A stretch of 64,000 nucleotides of DNA, from contig CABUZK010000005.1 of NCBI GenBank assembly GCA_902496115.1, positions 23,815 to 87,814 on the forward strand. Direction: 5' to 3'. Shown here in pieces: positions 9,345-20,017 of the stretch; position 1 is the first letter of the stretch, and every line of letters starts with the position of its first letter. This stretch comes from an uncultured Collinsella sp. (GTDB taxonomy: Bacteria > Actinomycetota > Coriobacteriia > Coriobacteriales > Coriobacteriaceae). The notes under the pieces are model-generated. The model had not been told where the DNA came from, made no database searches, and was given only the letters and a program-made list of their open reading frames with translations. A program made the position numbers and the translations under genes.

Positions 9345-9402
9345 CCGGCACTTGGGGACGTTCCTTAACTGCCGGCTGAAAAGGAACGTCCCCAAGTGCC
9401 GG
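9345..9402. repeat. Perfect 22-bp inverted repeat of the GGGGACGTTCC family
   Basis: Arms 9345-9366 and 9381-9402 are perfect complements around a 14-base loop, and CTGCCGG at 9369-9375 can pair with CCGGCAG at 9399-9405 as an alternative fold. It lies between the antitoxin stop and the CPBP start. The GGGGACGTTC core recurs at 47906-47943, so this looks like a dispersed palindromic element rather than a simple terminator. Confidence 0.7.
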
Positions 9403-9415
9403 CAGTTTGGGACAG

Positions 9416-9619
9416 TCATTGTTGATGAGAATCGGGCGCAATGCCAAAAGCCCCGTTGGGCGAGATGTCGAACGGGAAGGTGCCGCAGCGATTGAACGCG
9501 GCGATAAACATGCGGATGGCGTTGGACGGTGTGGTGCCTACGAGCTGGGTTGCCGCCGCGAAGGCCGCCTTTTCCTCGGGCAAGACCTTCGCGACAACCG
9601 GGGTCATGTGTTCTGCCAT
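9416..9619 (-). CDS. RelB/DinJ-type antitoxin, solitary
   Basis: 67 residues. The pattern KVLPEEKAAFAAATQLVGTTPSNAIRMFI fits the ribbon-helix-helix N-terminus of RelB/DinJ antitoxins, followed by GTFPFDI as in DinJ. Such proteins bind their own promoter and neutralise a YafQ/RelE toxin encoded immediately downstream. Here the downstream space holds only a hairpin repeat and the CPBP gene, so no toxin partner is visible. An AAGGA box precedes the ATG. It may be a leftover of a lost toxin-antitoxin pair or act on a toxin elsewhere. Confidence 0.75.
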   Translation of the reverse strand: MAEHMTPVVAKVLPEEKAAFAAATQLVGTTPSNAIRMFIAAFNRCGTFPFDISPNGAFGIAPDSHQQ

Positions 9620-10576
9620 GGCGCTTCCTTTTTGAAACGACGGTGGTGCGGATAGATGCGGGCCACGCGGCTGGGCGACGGGCTGTGAAGGCAACCCGAT
9701 TGGCCCGCATCTGGAGTTTGTTTCTACGGCGTTGGTATTACTTGGTATTCCTAAGTATTACCCCGCAGATAGAATACCATACCCGATCCCATAGAGACGG
9801 AGGAAAACGGATCATTTTGTTGCTGAGTAAGTATTTAGAGCGTGATGATGCCCAAGATATTGAGGGCCTGAGCGTCAGCGGCATCGTGCGTGGCAAGCAG
9901 GAGCATGCGGCCGTCGAGCGCCGGCGCCCAGGGCGCGCCCAATCTGGGCATCCGGCGCATGGCGCCCTATTGTCTTGCATATTTTCGCTTGTGCCATGCA
10001 TAAATAGATGGGGGCGCCCCTTCCCGTCCCAACGTACCCCCGCTTGAACCGTGCAAAAACCGGAGTATTCAGCATCGCGACCCCCGCCGGCGACGCCGCG
10101 AACCGGGAGCATCGCGCGGCCGGCGTCGCTTTGGGGCACGGCACGGCGCGAAACGCGCGCTATCGCCACGCCGTACGCCGCCTGCCGACCCAAATCGCCC
10201 GTCGAGGGATCTCGCGAGATCAAATAGACGCTTCCGGCGCGTATGCAGCCACCCCGGCTTGCTGAAAACTCCCGAAAATGCACGGCGCACCCCGGGGGAC
10301 CCGTGCGTGCCGTGAAAAAACACGCCCGCATCCAGAACAATGCGAGCGTGAAAGTCAGATGGCAGCAAGGGCGCCAGGCAGCGAGCGGAATCCCGAGTGT
10401 GTCCGCCCGGGCACTGCGGCCACCGTGCGTCAGTAGGGAGCTTCACGTTCTCCGTCTATGCCAGAACCCCGCATACGCGAATCTCCAACTAAGCCGATAA
10501 CCCACATCTCTTGCCGCGACCGCCTCCGTGCTTTTTCGTGAGGGGGCCGGCCCACCTCAAACTACGCCCACAAAAA
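9620..10576. other. Long region without a convincing gene
   Basis: Nearly 1 kb separates the antitoxin from the helicase terminator. Several ORFs exist in different frames but none has a credible start, family pattern or consistent codon use. A short minus-strand reading at 9835-9963 (41 residues, including GRMLLLATHDAADAQAL) has gene-like codons and may be a remnant of a decayed gene. The rest includes several GC-rich inverted stretches (for example ATCTCGCGAGAT near 10210) and a mixture of GC- and AT-rich blocks. No tRNA or recognisable structural RNA was found. Confidence 0.5.
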
Positions 10577-10605
10577 GGGCCCCGAGCATCGTCTGCTCGG
10601 GACCC
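10577..10605 (-). terminator. Rho-independent terminator of the DEAD-box helicase gene
   Basis: Stem of about 12 bp, one position mismatched (GGGCCCCGAGCA with TGCTCGGGACCC), followed on the minus strand by CCTTTTTG. It lies 34 bases after the helicase stop. Confidence 0.85.
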
Positions 10606-10638
10606 AAACTCATCTCGCCTTACCGCGCGACGCGTATG

Positions 10639-12882
<2,244 letters not shown>

Positions 12883-13164
12883 ATGTTGTTGTTCCTTATC
12901 TGCACGCGTTATGGGCACGGCATGCGGCCGCGCGAGCGTGCTTGGTAGTGCGCTAATACATACAAAAACAGGTGCGCACAGAGAGGACGTTGCTCAGCAC
13001 GCTGGCGATCGCTTTGGCAGCCCTATCACGCGCCGTCCAGACGCAGCGGCCCTAAGCGATGGAGCAGATTCGCCGCCGGTTAGTATACCCGTACTCCGCA
13101 TGCCCCCACGTAAACCACAGATGACGGGGCGGATGAGGCGGACCCGAGGTGGGCCCGGCCGATT

Positions 13165-13462
13165 GTCTCAATCTGTAACAGTTACGGGGCAAAACCGGGT
13201 CTACACGTTACAGATCGAGACATTCAGTCAGCCCCTTGGCTAACATCTCGATCTGTAACAGTTACCGAGTAAATCGACCCGTAACTGTTACAGATCAAGA
13301 CAAACCAATCCGTCTGAAGACAACATCTCGATCTGTAACAGTTGCGGAGCAAAACCAGCCCCAGATGTTACAGATTGAGACAGTTGAGTTATCTGCCGAG
13401 GAACAATCTCAATCTGTAACAACTAGACCCCGTATCCCCCGCCAGATGTTACAGATCGAGAC
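13165..13462. repeat. Array A: four inverted 16-mer pairs, 80-bp period
   Basis: Sixteen-base units close to GTCTCGATCTGTAACA occur in forward orientation at 13165, 13245, 13325 and 13406 and as reverse complements at 13206, 13286, 13366 and 13447. Every forward-to-reverse interval is exactly 25 bases, and the intervals from reverse to the next forward unit are 23, 23 and 24. The 25-base interiors differ in sequence. The array fills the gap between the helicase start (12882) and the GNAT terminator (13500). The remaining 12883-13164 holds the helicase leader and promoter and shows no gene. Confidence 0.95.
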
Positions 13463-13499
13463 AAACGTGCCGAGCGCCAAACCCGACAGGCCACAAAAA

Positions 13500-13539
13500 G
13501 GGCCGGACGTCCAGCCATCACAACTGGAACGTCCGGCCC
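13500..13539 (-). terminator. Terminator of the GNAT gene
   Basis: GC-rich stem GGGCCGGACGT-CCAG against CTGG-AACGTCCGGCCC with one bulge, followed on the minus strand by CCCTTTTTG. It lies 44 bases after the stop of the GNAT gene. Confidence 0.85.
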
Positions 13540-13583
13540 CGTCAAACACCAACTAGGGAAGCTGAACCAACAGATCGCAGCCT

Positions 13584-14132
13584 CTACTCTGCGTCCGGGT
13601 CCTTAAAGTTCTTGGGATCCAAGACCATGCAGGTGTAGGTGATGTCGTGTTCATCATCGGGGATGGGCTCAAACCCGTTCTTGCCAAAGAAGTCGATGAG
13701 CAGATGCGCGAGCTTAATCGGATCCGCATCAGGATCGTCAAAGAGATATTCGCTCAGATCCAGGAATGTAGGCTCCTGGTGGCCCTCGCTCTCCCAGTAT
13801 CCCAACAGGGCGTCGTGCACCAGGCGCGCGCCATAGCCGTTACCGCGGTAGTCGGGGTCAACATACACATGGCTCAAAAACGTCCCCAGGTACTTGTTGA
13901 GCGGGTGCTCCGTAACGGCATCCGGCAGGTCGGGGTCATCTGAACCGCCCGTTACGCAAAAACCGACCAGCTCATCATCGGCAAAGACGCCCCAGAGGTA
14001 ACAGTTCTCCTCGTCCTCATCCTCAACATAGTCCGCCCACGCGTCATAGACCTCGTAGCCCGACTGCTCGTCCAGATCGACCATATCGTCGACGTCGTCG
14101 GGACCCAAAGCCCTTACTTCAACTTCAGCCAT
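13584..14132 (-). CDS. GNAT-family N-acetyltransferase
   Basis: 182 residues. The acetyl-CoA binding motif A is visible as VYVDPDYRGNGYGARLVHDAL, with the conserved Arg-Gly-x-Gly-x-Gly/Ala loop. The protein is very acidic, with runs such as VEDEDEE near residue 40. The acceptor substrate cannot be told. A TGTTGCGCAACA palindrome lies 61 bases upstream of its start, so it may be part of the regulon shared with the neighbouring kinase island. An AAAGGAC box precedes the ATG. Confidence 0.85.
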   Translation of the reverse strand: MAEVEVRALGPDDVDDMVDLDEQSGYEVYDAWADYVEDEDEENCYLWGVFADDELVGFCVTGGSDDPDLPDAVTEHPLNKYLGTFLSHVYVDPDYRGNGYGARLVHDALLGYWESEGHQEPTFLDLSEYLFDDPDADPIKLAHLLIDFFGKNGFEPIPDDEHDITYTCMVLDPKNFKDPDAE

Positions 14133-14192
14133 TGTCCTGTCCTTTCTCTCGCTTTCAGGACAACCCGAGCATACGCCGCTGTCCAGATAACC

Positions 14193-14204
14193 TGTTGCGC
14201 AACA
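14193..14204. promoter_or_regulatory. TGTTGCGCAACA palindrome upstream of the GNAT gene
   Basis: Perfect 12-base palindrome in the gap between the 14229 gene and the GNAT gene. It is the first of seven exact copies of GTTGCGCAAC, all in intergenic regions of the island. Confidence 0.6.
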
Positions 14205-14228
14205 TCGGAAGCTGCGTCAATACCGCCG

Positions 14229-14774
14229 TTAACGGCGACGACGCCGCAGGGCAATGCATGCAACGACAATCGCCAGCAGCGCCAAGCCCTGAAAATTGAT
14301 ACGGCTAATAGCGAAGCCCGAAGGAACAATAAAGCTGTCGTAGAACATGTCGAGCAGGCCGATAAACACCAAAAACGCGATGAAGATCCAGAACACGCGA
14401 CTCCTTAAAATGGGAGTAAACATGTCGAGCGCCGAACCGCCCGAGGAAGAGCCCTGATAGCCGATCAAATCAAACGGCTCATCCTTTTCCACCTCGTCGA
14501 CATCGCTCGAAGCGCCTGAAGACTCAGACTCCAAATCGCGACGATCCGTCCAATACCCGGGCACATGGTCGCGCTCACCAAGGTACTCACCGTTTTTGAC
14601 CACCGGCTCAAACAACATGGCACTCGAAAGATCCTCGAGCTCCTCGCGAATCAACTGGTCGGTGCGAGCGTCATGAGGCTCCTCGAGCTCGCACTCAAGC
14701 TCGTACATATGCTCCATGACCCGCTCGTAGTCCTCTTCAGACATATCGTCATCGTAATAGGAGTTCCTGCTCAT
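14229..14774 (-). CDS. Hypothetical acidic protein with two C-terminal membrane segments
   Basis: 181 residues, family not recognised. Residues 1-115 are soluble and rich in Glu/Asp/Ser (for example MSEEDYERVMEHMYELECE). Two hydrophobic segments follow at about 127-147 and 158-175, ending in an RRRRR tail, so the bulk should be cytoplasmic. It is divergent from the large 15040 gene, and the gap between them carries two GTTGCGCAAC palindromes. GNAT follows it on the same strand. The start is the first ATG after a GAGGGA box. Confidence 0.75.
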   Translation of the reverse strand: MSRNSYYDDDMSEEDYERVMEHMYELECELEEPHDARTDQLIREELEDLSSAMLFEPVVKNGEYLGERDHVPGYWTDRRDLESESSGASSDVDEVEKDEPFDLIGYQGSSSGGSALDMFTPILRSRVFWIFIAFLVFIGLLDMFYDSFIVPSGFAISRINFQGLALLAIVVACIALRRRRR

Positions 14775-14844
14775 CGTTCATCCCTCGTTCAAGAACCGAA
14801 TCCCTTTTGGACAGCTCAAGTGTAGAAATCCATACCGAGCAGAC

Positions 14845-14854
14845 GTTGCGCAAC
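14845..14854. promoter_or_regulatory. GTTGCGCAAC palindrome, divergent promoter
   Basis: Exact 10-base palindrome, 71 bases upstream of the start of the minus-strand 14229 gene; paired with the copy at 14935. Confidence 0.6.
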
Positions 14855-14934
14855 ATTGCCGGGAACGAGACGGATCCGCTCTCAAAACGCCTCGGGACAA
14901 ACCGTTCCGCATTGCAATTTGCGCACTCGCGGAT

Positions 14935-14944
14935 GTTGCGCAAC
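14935..14944. promoter_or_regulatory. GTTGCGCAAC palindrome, divergent promoter
   Basis: Second exact copy in the same gap, 90 bases from the first and 96 bases upstream of the plus-strand 15040 gene. Confidence 0.6.
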
Positions 14945-15039
14945 GTTCTCGCCCATCGGGGCGGTAGCGTTCGAGTTAGCAAAGCCACGAGCCCTAAACC
15001 CGGGATCGTGGGCTTCCACCGCATACGAAAGAAGGAACG

Positions 15040-18000
15040 ATGGACGAGATTTTTGAGCATCTGCTTCAAGATACCGACCGAGGGATCTCGATCAACCAGA
15101 TTGTCAATCGCATCGTGTTTCCCAACCACGATATCTGCATGCAGGCCAAAGCTGTCCTGGAGCGAGACTATGGCGAGTTCTGCTTTGCTGCCGTGATCCC
15201 CGATTACGAGGACTTCCAGCACATGGATCCGACCGACGCCACCAATGCCGCCCTGGAAACCTGCGGGTCCGACGGCGAAGAGGTCACCAACGTCGTCTGG
15301 GGCTACAACTCGCTCCAGTACGAATACAACGGCATCCCCTCGCTGGAGGTTGCCAAGACTATCTCCAAGATGATCGGCGTTCCCGTCTACTACGAGTACA
15401 CCGATGCCGATGAGATCGCCGCCGGCGCCGTGATCGCCGATGCGCAGGGCGATAGCGTCTCGTTTGCAAACGTGGTCGACAAGAGCTGCTGGGTGTATTT
15501 CCCGGAGGGGTTCGACGGTGCCACCGACACCCTGTTCCGCTGCGGCATGGGAACCATGTCCATGCCCGACGGAAGCCAAAAGTACTTTGAGGACACCACC
15601 GACCCCATCATGCGTTCGTATGCGCAGCGCGGAAACGTGTCCCTGTACTTCGACTTTCTCAAGGACCAGTTCGGCGCCCAAGAGGAGCCCCAGCCGGCGC
15701 CCTCGCGCAAAAAATCGTCTTCTGCGGCAAGCAAACGCAAAAAGAAGTCGACCAAGACGCAGGAGGTCGCAACCGCCACTATGGACGCATCAGACGTTGA
15801 CGTGCTCTTTAGCCATCTAATCGAAGAGACAGGCGGTCAGATCCAGCCCCAAAGGGTCATCAACCGCATCGTCTTTCCCGGACACAATGCTTGCATGCAG
15901 GTAAAGGAGACCCTGGAACAGGAACTTGGCGGCTTTTCGCTCGCCACGCTGATACCCGCAATCTCCGACCTTGGCGATTTGAGCCAGCCGCAAAACGCCG
16001 CCATGTGTATCCATATCTGTGGCGCCCTAGGCGGACGGACATTCAACGAGATGTGGGGCTACAACTCGCTTCAATACGAATACGACGGCATCCCGCTGCT
16101 GCGAGCTGCAAAGGCGCTCGCCGGCCTGCTCGGGGCGCCCGTTTATTACGAGTACGTAGTGACCGACGGCTACAAGGCCGGAGCATGGCTAGCCGATCCC
16201 GATGACGACGACGTCTCGTTTGCGGCAAGCCTCACTAAAAGCCAGTGGACGTTCTTCCCCGACAACAGCCAGTACCGAGATGCCACGGCAGTTCGTTGCG
16301 GCGTGGCGACCGTCACGCTTTCCGTGACCCAAAATGGCGTGCCCCAGGACCGCGAGGTCTCGTTTGCGGACACGTTCAATCCCATCATGCAAAAGCTGGC
16401 AACCCGCGGGACCGTCTCCATGTATCTCGACCTGATCAATGCAAACTACAGCTCGTTTGCAGACCCATCGGACGATGACGACGAAGACGAGGATGACGAG
16501 CCCCAGGCAGAGCCCGATGCCCAGGCATCGGGCAACGTCTACATGTCCCAGGCCATGGGCGCGATGACGTTTCGCATCGTCTTTCCCAATCATGACTGCT
16601 GCGAGTATATCCGCGATGATCTCGAAAAGTGCTTTGGCGGGTTCTCGCTCCAGGCGATTTGCGGCACACCCGACGGTACGTTTGACTCACCCAATGAAGT
16701 CCTGTCCACCATGGTAGGCCACGGAATCCCCGATGATGCAGCTGATGTCGAATGGGGCTATAACTCCGTGCGCTATCGCGTGGCGCACTCCGTGCCCAAC
16801 GCCGTCGTTCTCGAGGCGCTCGTCCAGCACTACAACATTCCGCTATACGTCGAGTATTTCGATGAGCTTAAACGCGCGACCGGCGCTGCTATTACGATCC
16901 CCGACATAGCAAACCCGACCGCATTCGTCCCCGGCACGCTCGGATGCAAAGAGCAGATGTACTTTGACCATGGCAGCGACAACGAAGGCTACGTTGCGCT
17001 TCGATGCGGCTACTGCCAGGCAGTCTCCGATGATGGCAAAACGCGCATTTCCTTTGTCGACGACCCGTCGCAGTCGGTCATGGCGGAAATGGCAGAAGAA
17101 GCATCGGTCGGAGTCTACGTTAGGCTGCTTAAAAAATTCGATCTTGAGCAAGTTCTCCCCGCTGGATATCAGAAACCGGCTTCTCGTCCCGCCGCAAGTT
17201 CCAAAAAGAACACCTCGACCTCCTCGGCAGAAAAATCGAAAATCAGCCTGTGGATGAACCCCATTGCAGAAAAGCATGTCTGGAACTCCCTCGATGCCTA
17301 CGGTCAAAAGCAGGGCAAGCAAAATGACATGAACATGTTCTTTTTGGAGCCGCTCTATCGCGGCGGCGATCAGATCCGAGACCCATTTGGATTTGCCACA
17401 GGCCGCAAACCTTTACCGGCTTATGCAAGCCACCAGGCGCACCGCAAGGTTATCGACGCCGCCCTTACTACCGACATAGAAGTCGGCGCGCTTGTCGCGG
17501 GGCTTCTCGGCCAAGACCTGTTGACATCCGAAGAGCTCAACGCACTGCACCGCGACATCGAGCTCAAGGCCCAGGGCATAAGCGCCATCGCCACCGGAAG
17601 AGGCGCCGCACTCGAGAGCCGTTGCGACTCGGTTTGCTACCTTATTGCAAAGCTCCGGAGCCATAACGGCGACAATAGCCAGCGCTTTATGATGTGGATG
17701 GCGGACACCGACCAAGCCGTACGCGTAAAGTTCTACGGCGAGGCGCCGGCAATCGGCGCGCCCTTTACGTGCCGCTTTAGCGTAGTGGAAAATGACGTCA
17801 TTACGTACTGGATGCCCGTCGAGGGCGAGAAGGGCTTCTCTCGCTATAAGCAGATTCCCGAGGGAGGACGCATCGACGTCTCCACGGCAAAGAGTGACTC
17901 TGCCGCCATGAGCGCCCTGCGCAAGGCCAACGCGATGTTCCTTAAGACGTGCGGACTCAAGCAGACCGCACCGTCCAAAACGCGCATGACCCCGGAGCAG

Positions 18001-18429
18001 TCGCAACGATTTAGCGAGCTACGAGAAAAACTGGGTCGTAAAACGGGTTATGCCCTTACGGTGCTCTTCTCGCGCTGCGTACTCTGCAGCGCCGAAGCCG
18101 ACCGATTCCTCGAGCTCATGGAGCACGCCGCTGCCGCACACGATCGCGGAGAGGTGATCGACGTCGACGACACCGAGGTCGTAGAGCACAAGGTCGTTTA
18201 CATGGTTGGCCCGATCTCTACCGAGGATGGCACTTGTCAGCTCTACAACCCCAACACCTTCAACTTTGAGGACTTTAGGTTCCAGCCCAACCTGCTCGAA
18301 GACTTCCATACCGACCTGCCCCGTGCCGGCAGCTTTATCAACATTGCAACGAGCGTCGTTGAGTCGGACGTCATCGCCGCCTGGGCGGGCTACAACCCGG
18401 GTAACGCCCAGCGCTCGGCGCGCTACTAG
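15040..18429 (+). CDS. Large protein with three diverged internal repeats and a unique C-terminal domain
   Basis: 1129 residues, not assignable to a known family. Three related blocks are visible: residues about 1-215, 248-480 and 506-715. Each begins with a helix leading to (N)RIVFPNHDxCxQ or a variant, has WGYNSLQYEY or WGYNSVRYRV in the middle, VYYEY/LYVEYF after it, and RCGMG/RCGVA/RCGYC near its end. Linkers are acidic (DDDDEDEDDEPQ near 485) or Lys/Ser-rich. The C-terminal part (745-1129) is different and includes SLWMNPIAEKHVWNSLDAYG. No signal peptide or membrane segment is seen, so it is likely cytoplasmic. Two GTTGCGCAAC boxes precede it. An AAGGAA box lies before the ATG. Confidence 0.85.
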   Translation: MDEIFEHLLQDTDRGISINQIVNRIVFPNHDICMQAKAVLERDYGEFCFAAVIPDYEDFQHMDPTDATNAALETCGSDGEEVTNVVWGYNSLQYEYNGIPSLEVAKTISKMIGVPVYYEYTDADEIAAGAVIADAQGDSVSFANVVDKSCWVYFPEGFDGATDTLFRCGMGTMSMPDGSQKYFEDTTDPIMRSYAQRGNVSLYFDFLKDQFGAQEEPQPAPSRKKSSSAASKRKKKSTKTQEVATATMDASDVDVLFSHLIEETGGQIQPQRVINRIVFPGHNACMQVKETLEQELGGFSLATLIPAISDLGDLSQPQNAAMCIHICGALGGRTFNEMWGYNSLQYEYDGIPLLRAAKALAGLLGAPVYYEYVVTDGYKAGAWLADPDDDDVSFAASLTKSQWTFFPDNSQYRDATAVRCGVATVTLSVTQNGVPQDREVSFADTFNPIMQKLATRGTVSMYLDLINANYSSFADPSDDDDEDEDDEPQAEPDAQASGNVYMSQAMGAMTFRIVFPNHDCCEYIRDDLEKCFGGFSLQAICGTPDGTFDSPNEVLSTMVGHGIPDDAADVEWGYNSVRYRVAHSVPNAVVLEALVQHYNIPLYVEYFDELKRATGAAITIPDIANPTAFVPGTLGCKEQMYFDHGSDNEGYVALRCGYCQAVSDDGKTRISFVDDPSQSVMAEMAEEASVGVYVRLLKKFDLEQVLPAGYQKPASRPAASSKKNTSTSSAEKSKISLWMNPIAEKHVWNSLDAYGQKQGKQNDMNMFFLEPLYRGGDQIRDPFGFATGRKPLPAYASHQAHRKVIDAALTTDIEVGALVAGLLGQDLLTSEELNALHRDIELKAQGISAIATGRGAALESRCDSVCYLIAKLRSHNGDNSQRFMMWMADTDQAVRVKFYGEAPAIGAPFTCRFSVVENDVITYWMPVEGEKGFSRYKQIPEGGRIDVSTAKSDSAAMSALRKANAMFLKTCGLKQTAPSKTRMTPEQSQRFSELREKLGRKTGYALTVLFSRCVLCSAEADRFLELMEHAAAAHDRGEVIDVDDTEVVEHKVVYMVGPISTEDGTCQLYNPNTFNFEDFRFQPNLLEDFHTDLPRAGSFINIATSVVESDVIAAWAGYNPGNAQRSARY

Positions 18430-18504
18430 AGAGCGATTGGCACGGCCAAGCCATGTATCTGTTGCGCGGCATCGGCCCTGGACATCGAACCGCGCCGTCC
18501 ACGA

Positions 18505-18516
18505 TGTTGCGCAACA
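18505..18516. promoter_or_regulatory. TGTTGCGCAACA palindrome upstream of the 18622 gene
   Basis: Exact copy, 105 bases upstream of the start. A degenerate copy, TGTTGCGCGGCA, lies 45 bases before it at 18460-18471. Confidence 0.6.
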
Positions 18517-18621
18517 GAATGCAGCGCAGGCGGCCTAGTATGCGAAGTAATAGGCGTGCGAAGGTCAGACGCATCGAATCTGGCCTTCGCGCGCAACACA
18601 AATCATCGCAGGGAGCACACC

Positions 18622-19893
18622 ATGGCGCGTGACACATCAAACGATCCGGTTGTTAACTTGCCGCTCGCTTACAAGTTCGACGGCAACGGCAACATCATCC
18701 AGAAAGTCTTTTTTGGCGTAAATGCGGTATTCGGCCCCGTCTGGTACTGGTGGTACTTCAAAAGCAATCGTGATCCCAACTTTTGGCTCGGTGACAGCGA
18801 AATGGACGGCTATGATCCCGATGAATGCTCTACCGAGTTCCTGCACCGCATGGATAACTTTACGCCCGAGGAGAGCTGCAACCTCTTTGAAGTCGCAAAG
18901 TATTGCGACCGCATGACGGGTGTTACCGTCTTTGACGTCGTAAACGGGCGAAATGTAAACGAGCGACACCTGGATGACTACTACACCGGCTACGACCTTG
19001 GCATCAAAGATGATGACGAGGACGAAGAAGACGACACAGACATCGAGATGGAGTTTGAAGGGCAACCTGTTAGCCCCCAGCCGATGCGCGTATGCGACGA
19101 GGGCCCCTGCCAGTTTATGCTGCCGCCCGTTTTAAACTGCGGAACGGACGACGGTTCTGGCTACGAGGTCGAGATTCCCCTGCGCGCCAAAACGACCAAG
19201 AGCGGTACTCCGCAGGAGCGACTATCGTTCTATATCCCCGCCGACGTCGCCGTACAGTGGTTCCGCGAGGTCACGGACGAGCCGCAGGCCGACTACCAAC
19301 TGTTCCAAACTGTTTGGATGGATCGGGCCAATCGTCTTGAGAACCCACACTTTGTCGACCACCTGTTTTCCTATGCGTTTTGGCAGGAGCGACTGCTGCG
19401 CATCCTGCACTACACGTACAAACGCGGCAAGGTGCAGAGTGCGCGCATCGTTGCCGATTACGAAGGCGATGCCGCCGAGTTTATTGGTAAGTACTATCCG
19501 GAGGCCGAGGTCATCGGTCATCAGGGCAATGAGAACGCCTTTGAAACGGGAGCCGCCTATCTGGTGGACCTCACGCTGGACTACAAATACAAGGGCGACA
19601 AGATTGTCGAGAAAAAGACGTTCTCGGTCCTTGGCAGCTTTGGACGCGAATGGTATCGGCTCTTTAGCGGCAATCCCAACGCCACCGTTGATGATTTCTA
19701 TGCATGGTGCGAGCAAACCGACACCTACGAGCCCCTGCGTCAGGCAGCCGAAACCGCCGGCGCAATCGTTCAGTACACCACCTACGGACTAAAGGACGGC
19801 AAGCTCACCAGCAAACGCACCGAAGACCACCAAGGCCGCACCAACGTCGAGATTAATGAGGCGGCCGAACTGAGGGATCGCATGTTCACATAG
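18622..19893 (+). CDS. Hypothetical acidic protein with an internal duplication
   Basis: 423 residues, unrecognised. The N-terminal block (LAYKFDGNGNIIQKVFFGVNAVFGPVWY) and a C-terminal block (LDYKYKGDKIVEKKTFSVLG followed by REWYRLF) have the same order of features, suggesting duplication of one domain. Between them lies an acidic stretch (DDDEDEEDDTD near residue 133). No membrane segment or signal peptide. The ATG follows GGGAG; the earlier in-frame ATG lacks a site. It is the second plus-strand gene downstream of the 15040 gene but has its own palindrome, so it is probably a separate unit of the same regulon. Confidence 0.8.
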   Translation: MARDTSNDPVVNLPLAYKFDGNGNIIQKVFFGVNAVFGPVWYWWYFKSNRDPNFWLGDSEMDGYDPDECSTEFLHRMDNFTPEESCNLFEVAKYCDRMTGVTVFDVVNGRNVNERHLDDYYTGYDLGIKDDDEDEEDDTDIEMEFEGQPVSPQPMRVCDEGPCQFMLPPVLNCGTDDGSGYEVEIPLRAKTTKSGTPQERLSFYIPADVAVQWFREVTDEPQADYQLFQTVWMDRANRLENPHFVDHLFSYAFWQERLLRILHYTYKRGKVQSARIVADYEGDAAEFIGKYYPEAEVIGHQGNENAFETGAAYLVDLTLDYKYKGDKIVEKKTFSVLGSFGREWYRLFSGNPNATVDDFYAWCEQTDTYEPLRQAAETAGAIVQYTTYGLKDGKLTSKRTEDHQGRTNVEINEAAELRDRMFT

Positions 19894-19930
19894 GCGGTAG
19901 ATAGACTGCCACAACTCAGAAATAGATAAA

Positions 19931-19964
19931 GAAGTGGGGCTCGGAAATAACCGAGCCCCACTTC
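19931..19964. terminator. Bidirectional terminator between convergent units
   Basis: Perfect 14-bp stem (19931-19944 with 19951-19964) with a six-base loop. T-rich sequence follows on both strands. It ends the plus-strand 18622 gene and the long minus-strand operon. Confidence 0.85.
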
Positions 19965-20017
19965 TATTTGTTCGTTTATGGCCTTGCAGCAAAAGCACTC
20001 TGCCGCTCCAAGGGACC

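Noticed and set aside
9738..10340. 200-residue minus-strand ORF in the gene-free region
   Set aside because: No start signal, no family pattern and overlapping competing frames.
13165..13462. CRISPR array
   Set aside because: The 16-mers alternate in orientation, the unit is too short, and no cas genes are present.
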